A stretch of DNA of 64,000 nucleotides from Geodermatophilus ruber (GTDB lineage Bacteria > Actinomycetota > Actinomycetes > Mycobacteriales > Geodermatophilaceae). Under the pieces are notes generated by a model that saw nothing but the letters and a program-made list of their open reading frames with translations, ran no database searches and had not been told where the DNA came from. This document shows positions 47,404 through 56,381 of this stretch, in pieces (positions within the stretch are counted from its first letter, which is position 1; every line of letters starts with the position of its first letter). The stretch spans positions 124,001 to 188,000 of the forward strand of contig NZ_FOSW01000009.1 in assembly GCF_900114385.1 (NCBI RefSeq), given 5' to 3'. Made by a program: the position numbers and the translations under genes.

Positions 47404-48828
47404 TCAGGCCGACCGGCGTCGCGTGAGGTCCTCGGTGGCCTGGACCTCGTCCTTCGGGCCGCCGCTCTTGGAGATGGAGAAGTGCGGGCCGAGCTGCTCC
47501 AGGGCCAGCCGCCCGTAGACCTGCTGCTGGGTGGCCACGCGCTGGGAGCGGTTGGGGCCGAGGAAGCTGACCACCCAGTGCAGCACCGCGGTGAGCCGGC
47601 TGCGGAAGCCGACGATGTACATGAGGTGCACGACCAGCCACAGCACCCAGGCGATGAAGCCCTCGAACTTCAGCTTGCCGATCTCGGCGACGGCGGAGTA
47701 CCGCGAGATCGTCGCCATCGACCCCTTGTCGAAGTACCGGAACGGGCCCTTTGGCGCCTTGCCCGCCAGCCGGCGCTTGATCGCCTCGGCGGCGTACCTG
47801 CCGCCCTGGATGGCCACCTGCGCCACGCCGGGCAGCCGATCCAGGCTCATCATGTCGCCGACCACGTGCACCTCGGGGTGGCCGGGCAGGGTGAGGTCGG
47901 GCTGCACCGCGACGCGGCCGGCCCGGTCGATCTCGGCGCCGGACTGCTCGGCGAGCTGCTTGCCCAGCGGGCTGGCCTGGACGCCGGCGGCCCAGATCTT
48001 GGTGGCGGCCTGGATCCGGCGGGCCTGTCCGTCGGCGTCCTTGACCTCGATGCCGTCTGCGTCGACGTCGGTGACCATCGCGCCCAGCTGCACCTCGACG
48101 CCGATCTTGTTGAGCTGGCGGCGGGCGCGGTCGCCGAGCTTCTCGCCGAAGGACGGGAGCACGGCAGGGGCGGCGTCGAGCAGGATCACCCGCGCCTGGG
48201 TGGGGTCGATGGTGCGGAAGTCGCGGCGCAGCGTGCGGTGGGCCAGCTCGGCGATCTGCCCGGCCATCTCCACACCGGTGGGGCCGGCGCCGACGACGAC
48301 GAAGGTGAGCAGCCGATCGATCTCGGCCGGGTCGGTGGCCAGCTCGGCCAGCTCGAACGCGCCGAAGATCCGGCCGCGCAGCTCCAGGGCGTCGTCGACG
48401 CTCTTCATCCCGGGGGCGAACTCGGCGAACCGGTCGTTGCCGAAGTAGGACTGCCCCGCACCCGCGGCCACGACCAGCTCGTCGTAGGGGTGCACCGTGG
48501 AGCGGCCCAGGATCGTCGAGGTGACCGTCCGGTTGGCCAGGTCGATGTCGGTGACCTCGCCGAGCACCACCCGGGCGTTCTCCTGGCCGCGCAGCACCTC
48601 GCGGGTGGCCGGCGCGATCTCGCCCTCGGACAGGATGCCGGTGGCCACTTGGTACAGCAGCGGCTGGAACAGGTGGTGGCTGGTCTTCCCGATGACGGTG
48701 ACGTCGACCGGCGCCCGCTTGAGCGCCTTGGCGGTGAACAGCCCGCCGAAGCCGGAACCGATGATGACGACCCTCGGCCGCCCGGACGTGGTGGTTCCGG
48801 CGGGGGCGCTCGCAGGTGATGTCGTCAT
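47404..48828 (-). CDS. ndh: Type II NADH dehydrogenase (474 aa)
   Basis: NDH-2, a single-subunit flavoprotein that passes electrons from NADH to quinone at the inner face of the membrane without pumping protons. FAD motif VVIIGSGFGGL at residues 20-30, NAD motif VVVGAGPTGVEMAG near 178-191, HVVGDMMS for flavin ribityl binding, and a C-terminal hydrophobic anchor (IAWVLWLVVHLMYIVGF). ATG 48828 is preceded by GGGAGA; 21 extra upstream codons are open but unlikely. Confidence 0.93.
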   Translation of the reverse strand: MTTSPASAPAGTTTSGRPRVVIIGSGFGGLFTAKALKRAPVDVTVIGKTSHHLFQPLLYQVATGILSEGEIAPATREVLRGQENARVVLGEVTDIDLANRTVTSTILGRSTVHPYDELVVAAGAGQSYFGNDRFAEFAPGMKSVDDALELRGRIFGAFELAELATDPAEIDRLLTFVVVGAGPTGVEMAGQIAELAHRTLRRDFRTIDPTQARVILLDAAPAVLPSFGEKLGDRARRQLNKIGVEVQLGAMVTDVDADGIEVKDADGQARRIQAATKIWAAGVQASPLGKQLAEQSGAEIDRAGRVAVQPDLTLPGHPEVHVVGDMMSLDRLPGVAQVAIQGGRYAAEAIKRRLAGKAPKGPFRYFDKGSMATISRYSAVAEIGKLKFEGFIAWVLWLVVHLMYIVGFRSRLTAVLHWVVSFLGPNRSQRVATQQQVYGRLALEQLGPHFSISKSGGPKDEVQATEDLTRRRSA

Positions 48829-48971
48829 GATGAATGAGTCTCCCACTCCGGCTTTCCCGGGCCCGAGGGGCTCCGGTGCGATCCAGGACACAGCGGGGAT
48901 CCCCTACCCGCAGACGCCCAGGTCACTCGGCCGTCGGTGGGCGAGCGCCGGTGCACGCGGGGCCGGGCGCC

Positions 48972-51900
48972 TCACCCGTCGGGGGGTGGCGGGCCCGCGG
49001 GAGCGGGCACGGCCGCCCGCCGGAGGGCAGCCAGGCGGGGCAGCAGCGCCGAGGTCAGCGTGGCACCCCCCGCGCAGCCGACGACGATCGCCCAGCCGAC
49101 CGGGCCCAGCGGGGTGCAGTCGAAGAACCGGCTGATCCCGGGCAGCTGGATGATCGTGGCCAGCACCGCCGCCGAGCCGAGGCCGGCGCCGAGCACCAGG
49201 GGATCGCGCCCGCTGAGCAGCAGCGTCTGCCCGAGCTCGGCGCCCACGAGCGCGGCCAGCCCCACGGTGCCGGCGCGCCGGGGCGTGCCGCTGAACCGGG
49301 CGAGCTGCCAGGCCAGCAGGGCCGCGGCGCTGGTCACCGCCCCCCGGGCGGCGATGTCGTGCAGCAGTGGCCGGCCCAGCGACGGCGGGTCCTCGGCGAG
49401 CAGGGCCGCGCGCGCGGCCGGCTCGACGGGGGTGGGCGCCAGCGCCAGGGCCATCGAGGGCAGCAGGTCGGTGAACATGTTGACCACCAGGAACTGCCGG
49501 GTGCTGATCGGGGCCCGCCCGGCCAGCGCCGTGCCCACCAGCGTGAACGCCAGCTCCCCGGCGTTCCCCCCGAGCAGCACCGCCACCCCGTCCCGGACCC
49601 GCCGCCACATCGCCCGCCCCTCGACGACGGCGTCGATCACCAGGCCGACGTCGGGCTCGGTGAACACCAGGTCCGCGGCGCTGCGGGCCGAGGTGGAGCC
49701 CCGGGCGGCCATCCCGATCCCGACGTCGGCCATGCGGATCGCCGCGGCGTCGTTGGCGCCGTCCCCCGCCATGGCCACCACCGCGCCGCCGTCGCGCAGC
49801 GCCGCCACGATCTGCAGCTTCTGCTCGGGGGACACCCGGGCGAACACCGACGCCCGGCCCACCCGCTCGGTGCGGGCGGCCGCGCCGAGCGCGCTCAGCT
49901 CGGGACCGGTGACCACCTCGCCGGCCGGGATGCCCAGGCCCGTGGCGATGGCCCGCGCGGTGACCGGGTGGTCCCCGGTGATCATGACGGCGCGGATGCC
50001 GGCCTGCTGCAGGGCCGCGACCGTGCCGGCCGCCTGCGGGCGCGGGGCGTCGGCCAGGCCGAGGAAACCCAGCAGGGTGAGGTCACCGAGCTCGGCGACC
50101 TCCTCGGCCGGGAACGGGTCGCTGCCGTTGCCCACGTTGCGGCGGGCGACGGCCAGCACCCGCAGGCCCTGGCCGGCCAGGGCGTGCACCGCCGCGGCGG
50201 CCCGCGCCCGGCCGGCCGGGTCGAGCGGCCGCTTGCCCCGGTCGTCGCGGACGGAGCTGCACCGCGGGAGCATCACCTCGGGAGCGCCCTTGACCACGAG
50301 CCGGACCTTCGTCGGCGTGCGGCCGACGGCGGCGGAGTACTTGCGCTCGCTGTGGAAGGGGATCTCGGCGAGCTCCTCCCACGCGGCGTCCAGCTGATCG
50401 CCCAGGATGCCGCGGGCGGCGTCGAGGACGGCCTGGTCCGTGGCGTGCCGCGGGGCGTGCGGACCGTCGGGCTGCGGCGTGGCCAGCGCGGCGGCCCGCA
50501 GCACCCGCCGGGCCGGTGGGGCGTCGGGGGAGCGCTCGCCGGCGGGGTCGGCGACCCGCACCAGTCGCAGCCGGCCCTCGGTGAGGGTGCCGGTCTTGTC
50601 GAAGCAGACGGTGTCGACCCGGCCCAGCGCCTCCACCGTCCGGGAGGCCCGGACGAGCACGCCGTGCTGGGACAGCCGGCGGGCCGCGCCCAGCTGGGCG
50701 ACGCTGGCCATGAGCGGCAGCCCCTCGGGCACGGCGGCGACGGCGACGGCGACCCCCGAGGCGATCGCCGTCCGCAGCGTCCCCCCGCGCAGGAGCGCCA
50801 TGCCGGTCACCGCCGCGCCGCCGAGGAACGTGGCCGGGATCCCCCGCCGGGTGAGCTCCTCCAGGCGGGCCTGCATGCCGACCGGGAACCCGGCGCGGCC
50901 GGCCAGGGCCAGGGCGCGGCCGGCCTCGGTGGCGGCGCCGACGGCGACGACCACCGCGCGGCCGGTCCCGGCCACCACCGTCGTGCCCTCGTAGACCATG
51001 CAGGCGCGGTCCTGCAGCTCGGCGCCGGGCGTGGCCGCCGGGTGCTTGCCGACGGCGGTGGACTCGCCGGTCAGGGTGGCCTCGTCGACCTCGAGGTCCT
51101 CGACGAGGAGGAGCCGCCCGTCGGCGGGGACGACGTCGCCGGCCCGGAGGTCGACCACGTGGCCCGGGCGCAGCAGGGCGGCCGACACGGTGCGCACCCG
51201 GCGCCCCCCGCCGCGTGCCCGCGCGGCGGGGTCCGGCCCGGCGCCGTCGGGGGCGACGACCCGCGCGGGCAGCCGCTGCCCGAGCAGCAGCGTGCGCACG
51301 GCCCGGTCCGCGCGCATCCGCTGCATGCCGCTGATCACCGCGCTGGCGGCCAGCACGCCGCCGACCAGGACCGAGTCCGTGGGGGAGCCGATGACGGCCG
51401 ACGCGGCCGCGCCGGTGGCCAGCACCGGGGTCAGCGGGTCGGCGAGCTCGGCGCGGACGTTCGCGGCCAGCGTGCCCGCCGACCGCACGGCCTTCATCAG
51501 CGGCGGCGTCGGGCGCGCCCGGTCGCCGTCCGCGGGGGGCGGCCCCGGGTCGGGCAACCGCCCGAGCACCTCCGCGGCGTCGAGGGCGTGCCAGTGCGTG
51601 TGCGGCACCGGCTCCGGCGGGGGCCGCCGGTCGACGAGGCGGGCCGCGCGCGCCCCCGTGACCAGTGCCCCGGCCGCGGCCACGGTGACGGGGAGGGCGC
51701 TGCCGGCCCGACGGCCCACGGCGAGGAGCAGGCCGCTGAGGAAGGAGCCGCTCATGGCCAGCCGCACGCCGCGCTCGCTCACCTCGCGGGCCGCCGGGAC
51801 CGCGGCGAGCAGCCGGGGCAGCTCCTGCAGCGAGGGGCCGCAGAGCAGGTCCGCCGCCCACGGCGCCCGGCCGGCCCCCGAGATCACCCCGATGCCGACG

Positions 51901-53483
51901 TCGGCGGCGTCGAGCGCGGCCTCGTCGCTGCCGATCACGGCCACCACCTGGCCGGCGGCCTGGAGCCGGCGCACCTGACCGCGCAGCCAGGCGGGGTCTG
52001 CGGTCCCGCCGCGGAGCACCTCGTCGGCCCGGCTGCCCAGATGGGCTGCCGCCGGGGCCTCGGTGAGCACGAGCCGCAGCCCGGCGGTCCGGACGGCGGA
52101 CAGCAGGGCGTCGGCGAGGGGGTCCAGCTCCCGCCCGACGAGGACCTCGCCGGCGGGCCGGCCCCCGAGGAGCAGCCGCCACCGGGTGAGCGCCGCCCGG
52201 CCCTGCCCCGCGCCCACGTCGTCCCCGGCGGCCACGAGCGCGACGTCGCCGGCCGCGGTCCCGGGGCGGGCGTCCAGCAGCCGCTGCGCGACGCGCCACA
52301 CCCGCTCGCGGGGCCAGCCGTCGAGGGGGTCGGCGTCCACGACCAGCGGCCGCTCGACGTGCAGCACCGCGCTCTCGACCACCGCGGTGGTGAGCCGGTC
52401 GAGCCGGTGCAGGACCCGGGGATCGAGGCGCACGACGCCCCGGCGAGACAACGCCACGGTGAGGACGGAGGCGAAGGAGTCCCGGGCCGTGGGAGCGGCC
52501 CGGGGGACGCCGGTGAGCAGCGTCCGGCCGGCGAGGTCGGGATCGGCGGTCAGCCCCGCGACGGCGCCGGCGGCGGCCAGCGATGCGGCCGCGGCACGGC
52601 GCTCCAGCCGCTCCACCGGGCCGGCCGGCAGGGGCAGCGGCCGCGGATCGGGCGGCAGCGGGGCCGGCCGCCGGGGGGCGCCCAGCTCGGGGCCGCGCCG
52701 CGCCCGGACCTCCTCGGCCGCCTGCCGGGCCCGCCGGACCAGGCCGCGCTGCGCGGTGTCCAGCAGCAGCGGGGGCGCGTTGCCGGCCAGGGCGTGGACG
52801 GTCGGGGCGGCCAGGGCCAGCGCGAGCTCGGTGCGGGGAGCCCCCAGGACGCGCACGAGACCACCGCGCAGCCACGGCTGGTGCTCGACCAGGGCCACCA
52901 GCGCCGCCGTGCTCGTGGGGAGGGTGGGGATCCGCGCCAGCCGCGCCGCGGCGGCGACCGAGAGCCCCAGCAGGTCGGCGACCAGCGCCGTGGTGTCGAC
53001 GTCCGGGGTGCCGGCGTCCGGCGGGCCCCGGCCGGTCCGGCCGGCCGGGGCCCCGGCGGGGCGTTCCGCCGCCGGTGCCCGCTCCGCCGCCGGTGCCGGT
53101 CGTGCGTCCTCGACGCCGTCCAGGGCGGCGGCGAGGTCGGCGGCGGTGAGCAGCTCGGGCCGGTAACGGACGGCGACCCGGCCGGTGGGGGCGTCCGGCC
53201 GGACGGTGGTGACCCCGTCGAGCCCGGCCAGCGCGGCGCGGGCCGCGCGCATGCCGCGGGTGGGGTCGCCGCCGGCGGGGGAGCGCACCTCCAGGACCGC
53301 CCAGCCGCCTGCCGCCCACACCTGCCGCCCGTCGCCGGCACCGGTCAGGGCGCGCACCGTCGTGCGGGGCAGGGCGGCGAGGTCCCCGGCCAGCCGGCCG
53401 GAGGAGGTCACCGCCTGGGAGGTGAGCGCCAGGGAGGCCTGCAGTGACCTGCGGAGGAGGGCCGTGGCCTGTCCCAGCGCCAT
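48972..53483 (-). CDS. Giant P-type ATPase, CtpI-like (1503 aa)
   Basis: Very long P-type cation ATPase like mycobacterial CtpI. The C-terminal 800 residues hold a complete pump: TGES near 805, phosphorylation motif DKTGTLT with Asp962, KGAPE (nucleotide binding), GDGANDA near 1240 and six C-terminal membrane segments. Residues 45-115 look like a heavy-metal-associated domain without CxxC. Residues 520-620 resemble the hinge region of a P-type ATPase (ALDAADVGIGVISG, REVSERG) but lack DKTG and GDG. The transported ion is unknown. ATG 53483 is preceded by AAGGAGG. Confidence 0.9.
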   Translation of the reverse strand: MALGQATALLRRSLQASLALTSQAVTSSGRLAGDLAALPRTTVRALTGAGDGRQVWAAGGWAVLEVRSPAGGDPTRGMRAARAALAGLDGVTTVRPDAPTGRVAVRYRPELLTAADLAAALDGVEDARPAPAAERAPAAERPAGAPAGRTGRGPPDAGTPDVDTTALVADLLGLSVAAAARLARIPTLPTSTAALVALVEHQPWLRGGLVRVLGAPRTELALALAAPTVHALAGNAPPLLLDTAQRGLVRRARQAAEEVRARRGPELGAPRRPAPLPPDPRPLPLPAGPVERLERRAAAASLAAAGAVAGLTADPDLAGRTLLTGVPRAAPTARDSFASVLTVALSRRGVVRLDPRVLHRLDRLTTAVVESAVLHVERPLVVDADPLDGWPRERVWRVAQRLLDARPGTAAGDVALVAAGDDVGAGQGRAALTRWRLLLGGRPAGEVLVGRELDPLADALLSAVRTAGLRLVLTEAPAAAHLGSRADEVLRGGTADPAWLRGQVRRLQAAGQVVAVIGSDEAALDAADVGIGVISGAGRAPWAADLLCGPSLQELPRLLAAVPAAREVSERGVRLAMSGSFLSGLLLAVGRRAGSALPVTVAAAGALVTGARAARLVDRRPPPEPVPHTHWHALDAAEVLGRLPDPGPPPADGDRARPTPPLMKAVRSAGTLAANVRAELADPLTPVLATGAAASAVIGSPTDSVLVGGVLAASAVISGMQRMRADRAVRTLLLGQRLPARVVAPDGAGPDPAARARGGGRRVRTVSAALLRPGHVVDLRAGDVVPADGRLLLVEDLEVDEATLTGESTAVGKHPAATPGAELQDRACMVYEGTTVVAGTGRAVVVAVGAATEAGRALALAGRAGFPVGMQARLEELTRRGIPATFLGGAAVTGMALLRGGTLRTAIASGVAVAVAAVPEGLPLMASVAQLGAARRLSQHGVLVRASRTVEALGRVDTVCFDKTGTLTEGRLRLVRVADPAGERSPDAPPARRVLRAAALATPQPDGPHAPRHATDQAVLDAARGILGDQLDAAWEELAEIPFHSERKYSAAVGRTPTKVRLVVKGAPEVMLPRCSSVRDDRGKRPLDPAGRARAAAAVHALAGQGLRVLAVARRNVGNGSDPFPAEEVAELGDLTLLGFLGLADAPRPQAAGTVAALQQAGIRAVMITGDHPVTARAIATGLGIPAGEVVTGPELSALGAAARTERVGRASVFARVSPEQKLQIVAALRDGGAVVAMAGDGANDAAAIRMADVGIGMAARGSTSARSAADLVFTEPDVGLVIDAVVEGRAMWRRVRDGVAVLLGGNAGELAFTLVGTALAGRAPISTRQFLVVNMFTDLLPSMALALAPTPVEPAARAALLAEDPPSLGRPLLHDIAARGAVTSAAALLAWQLARFSGTPRRAGTVGLAALVGAELGQTLLLSGRDPLVLGAGLGSAAVLATIIQLPGISRFFDCTPLGPVGWAIVVGCAGGATLTSALLPRLAALRRAAVPAPAGPPPPDG

Positions 53484-53640
53484 CCCGCCCTCCTTCGTGC
53501 CGCGACGCAGTCGCGAGGAGCGGCCCGGAGGCGGGCCGACCGCACCGGCGCGGCCGCGCGGGAGCGGGCCGCAGGTCTCCCATCGTGGCACGCTCGGCGG
53601 ACCGTGCCAGGACGAGAGGCCCGCGGCCCCGCGGCGGCGC

Positions 53641-53745
53641 TCAGGCGGTGGGCACGCCCAGTACCCGCCTGATCCCGGCGACGAGGAGGGCGACCAGCGC
53701 GGCACCGACGGCCTCGGTCAGCAGGGTGAGCAGGATCTGGGACAT
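53641..53745 (-). CDS. Short membrane peptide (34 aa)
   Basis: Small open frame with one predicted membrane helix (ILLTLLTEAVGAALVALLVAG) and a short basic tail (RRVLGV). ATG 53745 is preceded by GAGGAG at good spacing. It lies 157 bp upstream of the giant ATPase on the same strand, so it could be a regulator or partner of the pump, or an independent small protein. No family recognised. Confidence 0.5.
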   Translation of the reverse strand: MSQILLTLLTEAVGAALVALLVAGIRRVLGVPTA

Positions 53746-53858
53746 TGGCGGCTCCTCGACGGATGGACGGGCCTCGCCGATGGTCGTGGCGATCCGCTGC
53801 CGGCAGGAGGCGGGCGGGCGTCGCCGGGGTGAACAGCGGGCGACGGATCCGCGCGGGC

Positions 53859-53883
53859 CCCCCCTTACGGTGAAAGTGTGATG
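53859..53883. repeat. Terminal inverted repeat, left
   Basis: Begins CCCCCCTTACGGTGAAAGTG; 25 bp, exact reverse complement of 55335-55359. Confidence 0.85.
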
Positions 53884-53960
53884 GCTGCCCATCGCATTCA
53901 TCCCGCAAGCGCCCCTGGCCGGGGCGTCCAGTGCTTACGCCACGCCGAGGCGTGGCCGGC
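53884..53960 (-). ncRNA. Possible guide (omega-type) RNA region at 3' end of tnpB
   Basis: TnpB elements usually express an RNA overlapping the 3' end of tnpB whose end guides the nuclease. Here two hairpins follow one another on the minus strand: GCCACGCC-GA-GGCGTGGC (53940-53957) around the tnpB stop codon, and CGCCCC-TGGCC-GGGGCG (about 53911-53927). The guide would run out of the element past 53858. Expression is not shown. Confidence 0.4.
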
Positions 53961-55299
53961 TGGTTCCTGCTTCACCGGGCAGCACCGCCGCGACCGGGAC
54001 GGCCGCGGCTGACACCCACCCTCCACAGGCATGCCGAACAGGTTCGGCTGACGGGCCGCCCGGGTGGCGGTCCCCGGCCCGGGTCACGCACGGGCAGATC
54101 CCGAGCGTGTGCTCGCCCCAGGCGGCGAGGTTGGCCGCGGCGTTCACGTCCCGATCGGCCACATGGCCGCAGGACTCGTCACCGCAGTGGAATGTGCGCT
54201 CGGCGAGGGTGAGCTTGGGTCTCACCGCACCACACGCCGAGCACGTCTTCGAGGACGCGAACCAGCGGTCCGCGACGATGAGCTGCCCGCCGTGGCGGGC
54301 CGCTTTGTAGGCCAGCTGCCGGGCCAGCTCGGCCCAGCCCTGATCCCCGATCGCGGCCGCGAGGGACCGGTTGGCCATCAGGTTCTTCGTCGTCAGGTCC
54401 TCGACGACCACGACGCCGTGCTCGCGGGCCAGGGTTGCGGTGAACGGGTGCAGCGCATCGGCCCGGACCGAGGCCGCCTTCGCATGCGCTCTCCCGAGGC
54501 GGGCGACGGCCTTGCGCCGGTTCGCCGAACCCCTCTGCGCCCGGGAGACGGCCCGCTGCAGGTGCTTGACGTGGCGCAGCCGGTCGCGCAGCGCCCGCGA
54601 CGCCGGCAACTGCGCGGCGACCTGCCCGTCCGCGGTGGCGACGACGGCCGCGGTCTTCACCCCGCGGTCCACCCCGACCACCGGGCCGGCCGGTGGCGCG
54701 TGCTGTTCGGCCGGGATACGGACCTCGCGCGTGTAGTTCACGGTGGCGTACCAGCGGCCGTCGGAGTGCCGGCTCACAGTGACGTGCTGCACGGTCGCAT
54801 GGCCACGGCGCAACAGCCGGCGCAGCTTCGCCTGCTGCGGGCAGGCGGCGATGCGCACCCAGCCGTACTTCGCCAGCCGCACCCGCCCGGCCTCCAGCGC
54901 CAGCCCGTCGCGGACGGTGAACCGCGCCCGGTCCCGATGGCGGGCCTTGAACCGCGGAAACCGCCGCTGCCCGGCCAGGAACGCCTGGTGGGCGTTGGCC
55001 GCGTCGCGCAGCGCGTACCGGAACGTCCACGTCGAATGCTCACCCGCCCACGGCGCCACCCCGGGCCGCTCAGCGGTCCACAGCTTGCCCAGGGTGAAGT
55101 AGCTCAACGGCCGGACCCGGTCCGGCTTCTCGACGCCGTAGCTGGCCTCCGCCTGCCACTGGTCGGCGTTCGCCTTGATCCTCGCCACCGCCCAGTTCCA
55201 CGCGAACCGGCGGGCACCCGCGGCGCGCAGCAACATGCCAGCCTGGACGTCGGTCACGTCCAGCCGCACCCGCACCGCACCGTGGCCCACGCGGGCCAT
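53935..55299 (-). CDS. tnpB: TnpB RNA-guided endonuclease, IS200/IS605 group (454 aa)
   Basis: TnpB/OrfB-type protein, ancestor-like to Cas12. The RuvC residues appear intact: Asp211 (VGVDRGVK), Glu300 (VVVEDLTTKN) and Asp384 (ADRDVNAAAN). The zinc ribbon has Cys353/Cys356 (CSAC) and Cys372/Cys377. The N-terminal OrfB helix-turn-helix part is present (RFAWNWAVARIKAN), and the extended C-terminal tail of about 60 residues is Pro/Gly/Ala-rich. ATG 55299. Full length and without frameshifts, so it may be active in RNA-guided DNA cleavage. Confidence 0.9.
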   Translation of the reverse strand: MARVGHGAVRVRLDVTDVQAGMLLRAAGARRFAWNWAVARIKANADQWQAEASYGVEKPDRVRPLSYFTLGKLWTAERPGVAPWAGEHSTWTFRYALRDAANAHQAFLAGQRRFPRFKARHRDRARFTVRDGLALEAGRVRLAKYGWVRIAACPQQAKLRRLLRRGHATVQHVTVSRHSDGRWYATVNYTREVRIPAEQHAPPAGPVVGVDRGVKTAAVVATADGQVAAQLPASRALRDRLRHVKHLQRAVSRAQRGSANRRKAVARLGRAHAKAASVRADALHPFTATLAREHGVVVVEDLTTKNLMANRSLAAAIGDQGWAELARQLAYKAARHGGQLIVADRWFASSKTCSACGAVRPKLTLAERTFHCGDESCGHVADRDVNAAANLAAWGEHTLGICPCVTRAGDRHPGGPSAEPVRHACGGWVSAAAVPVAAVLPGEAGTSRPRLGVA

Positions 55300-55334
55300 C
55301 GTGCAGGTCAGGTCGGACAGATTCAGGGAACCCG

Positions 55335-55359
55335 CATCACACTTTCACCGTAAGGGGGG
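55335..55359. repeat. Terminal inverted repeat, right
   Basis: Begins CATCACACTTTCACCGTAAG; 25 bp, exact reverse complement of 53859-53883. It ends one base before the stop codon of the gene at 55361. Confidence 0.85.
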
Positions 55360-55360
55360 C

Positions 55361-55783
55361 TCAGCGGGCGGTGCGCCGGCCGACGGTGAGCGCGGCGAGC
55401 GCGCCGAGGACGACGATGCCGGCGATCTCCGCCCAGAACGACTCCCACCACAGCGTGGCCGAGGTGGTCTCGATGAAGCCGAACAGGCCGACGGTGGTCG
55501 ACAGGACCAGGGCCGCGAGGGAGCCGGCCGCGAACGCGACCCCCAGCGCGGCCGCCCACGGCAGGAGCCGGGGCGGGGCGACCAGCACGAGCAGCGCGCC
55601 GCCGGCGCCGAGGACCGTCTGCACCAGGAACGCCGGGCCGATCACCTCGATGCCGCTGTACCCCTGCTGCCAGAGGTAGCCGTGGATGAGCGCGATCGCG
55701 GCCAGCAGCGCTGCTCCGAGCAGCCGCAGGAGCGCGATCGCCACCCCGGACCGCGGGCGGCGCACGACCGTGCCGGTGCTCAC
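55361..55783 (-). CDS. Small four-helix membrane protein (140 aa)
   Basis: Predicted membrane protein with four hydrophobic segments (ALLRLLGAALLAAIALIHGYL, FLVQTVLGAGGALLVLVAPP, LGVAFAAGSLAALVLS, IAGIVVLGALAALTVG). Unknown function; HGYLWQQGY is a small polar motif between helices. GTG 55783 overlaps the stop of the cupredoxin gene (GTGA), so the two are translated together; the protein may anchor or partner the copper protein. Its stop is adjacent to the inverted repeat of the tnpB element. Confidence 0.8.
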   Translation of the reverse strand: MSTGTVVRRPRSGVAIALLRLLGAALLAAIALIHGYLWQQGYSGIEVIGPAFLVQTVLGAGGALLVLVAPPRLLPWAAALGVAFAAGSLAALVLSTTVGLFGFIETTSATLWWESFWAEIAGIVVLGALAALTVGRRTAR

Positions 55784-56268
55784 GCCGTCACCGTCACCGG
55801 GGCCTCCATGCCCATCGCGCGGTGGTTCCCGATGGAGCAGTAGAAGACGTAGTCGCCGGGCTCGAGGGTCACCGTCAGGGTGGCCGACTGGCCGGGGGCG
55901 ATGCTGTCGGTCGCGGCGACCTCCTGGCCGTCCCGCTCGACGACGAGGTCGTGGGTCGCGCTGCCCTCGTTGGTCACCTCGACGGAGTAGGTGCCGGGGG
56001 CGAAGGAGTCCGCGGAGAGCCTGATGAACATCTCGCCCTCGGTGGCGGTGATGGTCTGGCTCTCGGCGGCGCCCTGGGTCGGGGACGCCGACGTGGCCGG
56101 CGCCGAGGTGGCCGGGGTGGTGGCCTCGCTCGTCGCAGCCGAGGACGCGGAGTCGCCGCCGTCCGAGCAGGCGCCCAGGAACCCGAGCGCGAGGGCGAGG
56201 ACGAGCGCGCCGCCGCGGCGGGCGGTGCGTCGGCGGCCAGGGGACGTGGAGATGGTCGGAGCGGGCAC
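55780..56268 (-). CDS. Cupredoxin-domain lipoprotein (162 aa)
   Basis: Predicted exported lipoprotein with a blue-copper fold. The signal peptide ends LGAC with lipobox Cys34; a Ser/Thr/Ala linker covers 38-70. Copper ligands by pattern: His106 (ATHDLVVE), Cys144, His149 and Met154 (C-x4-H-x4-M). Such proteins carry electrons or bind copper outside the membrane. ATG 56268. First gene of a two-gene operon with the membrane protein downstream. Confidence 0.87.
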   Translation of the reverse strand: MPAPTISTSPGRRRTARRGGALVLALALGFLGACSDGGDSASSAATSEATTPATSAPATSASPTQGAAESQTITATEGEMFIRLSADSFAPGTYSVEVTNEGSATHDLVVERDGQEVAATDSIAPGQSATLTVTLEPGDYVFYCSIGNHRAMGMEAPVTVTA

Positions 56269-56339
56269 AGGACCTCCTCGGGGCCGGCGGTCGCACCGCC
56301 CGGTGGCGGAAACCGCGTGCCGAGATACTGCAAGGTTGC

Positions 56340-56381
56340 AGGACCTGGGTGGAACCCCTTGCCAGGGGGTTCACAGGTCCT
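56340..56381. terminator. Hairpin overlapping 3' end of hydrolase gene
   Basis: AGGACCTG (56340-56347) pairs with CAGGTCCT (56374-56381), with an inner GGAACCCC/GGGGGTTC stem. It contains the hydrolase stop codon and lies upstream of the cupredoxin gene on the same strand. Confidence 0.65.

Larger units (their letters stand above)
53859..55359 (-). mobile_element. tnpB-only insertion element with 25-bp terminal inverted repeats
   Basis: A 1501-bp unit carrying tnpB (53935-55299) and nothing else. Perfect inverted 25-bp repeats bound it (53859-53883 and 55335-55359). No TnpA gene is present, so movement would need a TnpA from elsewhere. No clear target duplication is seen in the immediate flanks. 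The unit separates the short membrane peptide from the membrane protein ending at 55361. Confidence 0.75.

Noticed and set aside
53859..55359. Element as a CRISPR-linked Cas12 locus
   Set aside because: The protein is a compact TnpB and there is no repeat-spacer array in the window.
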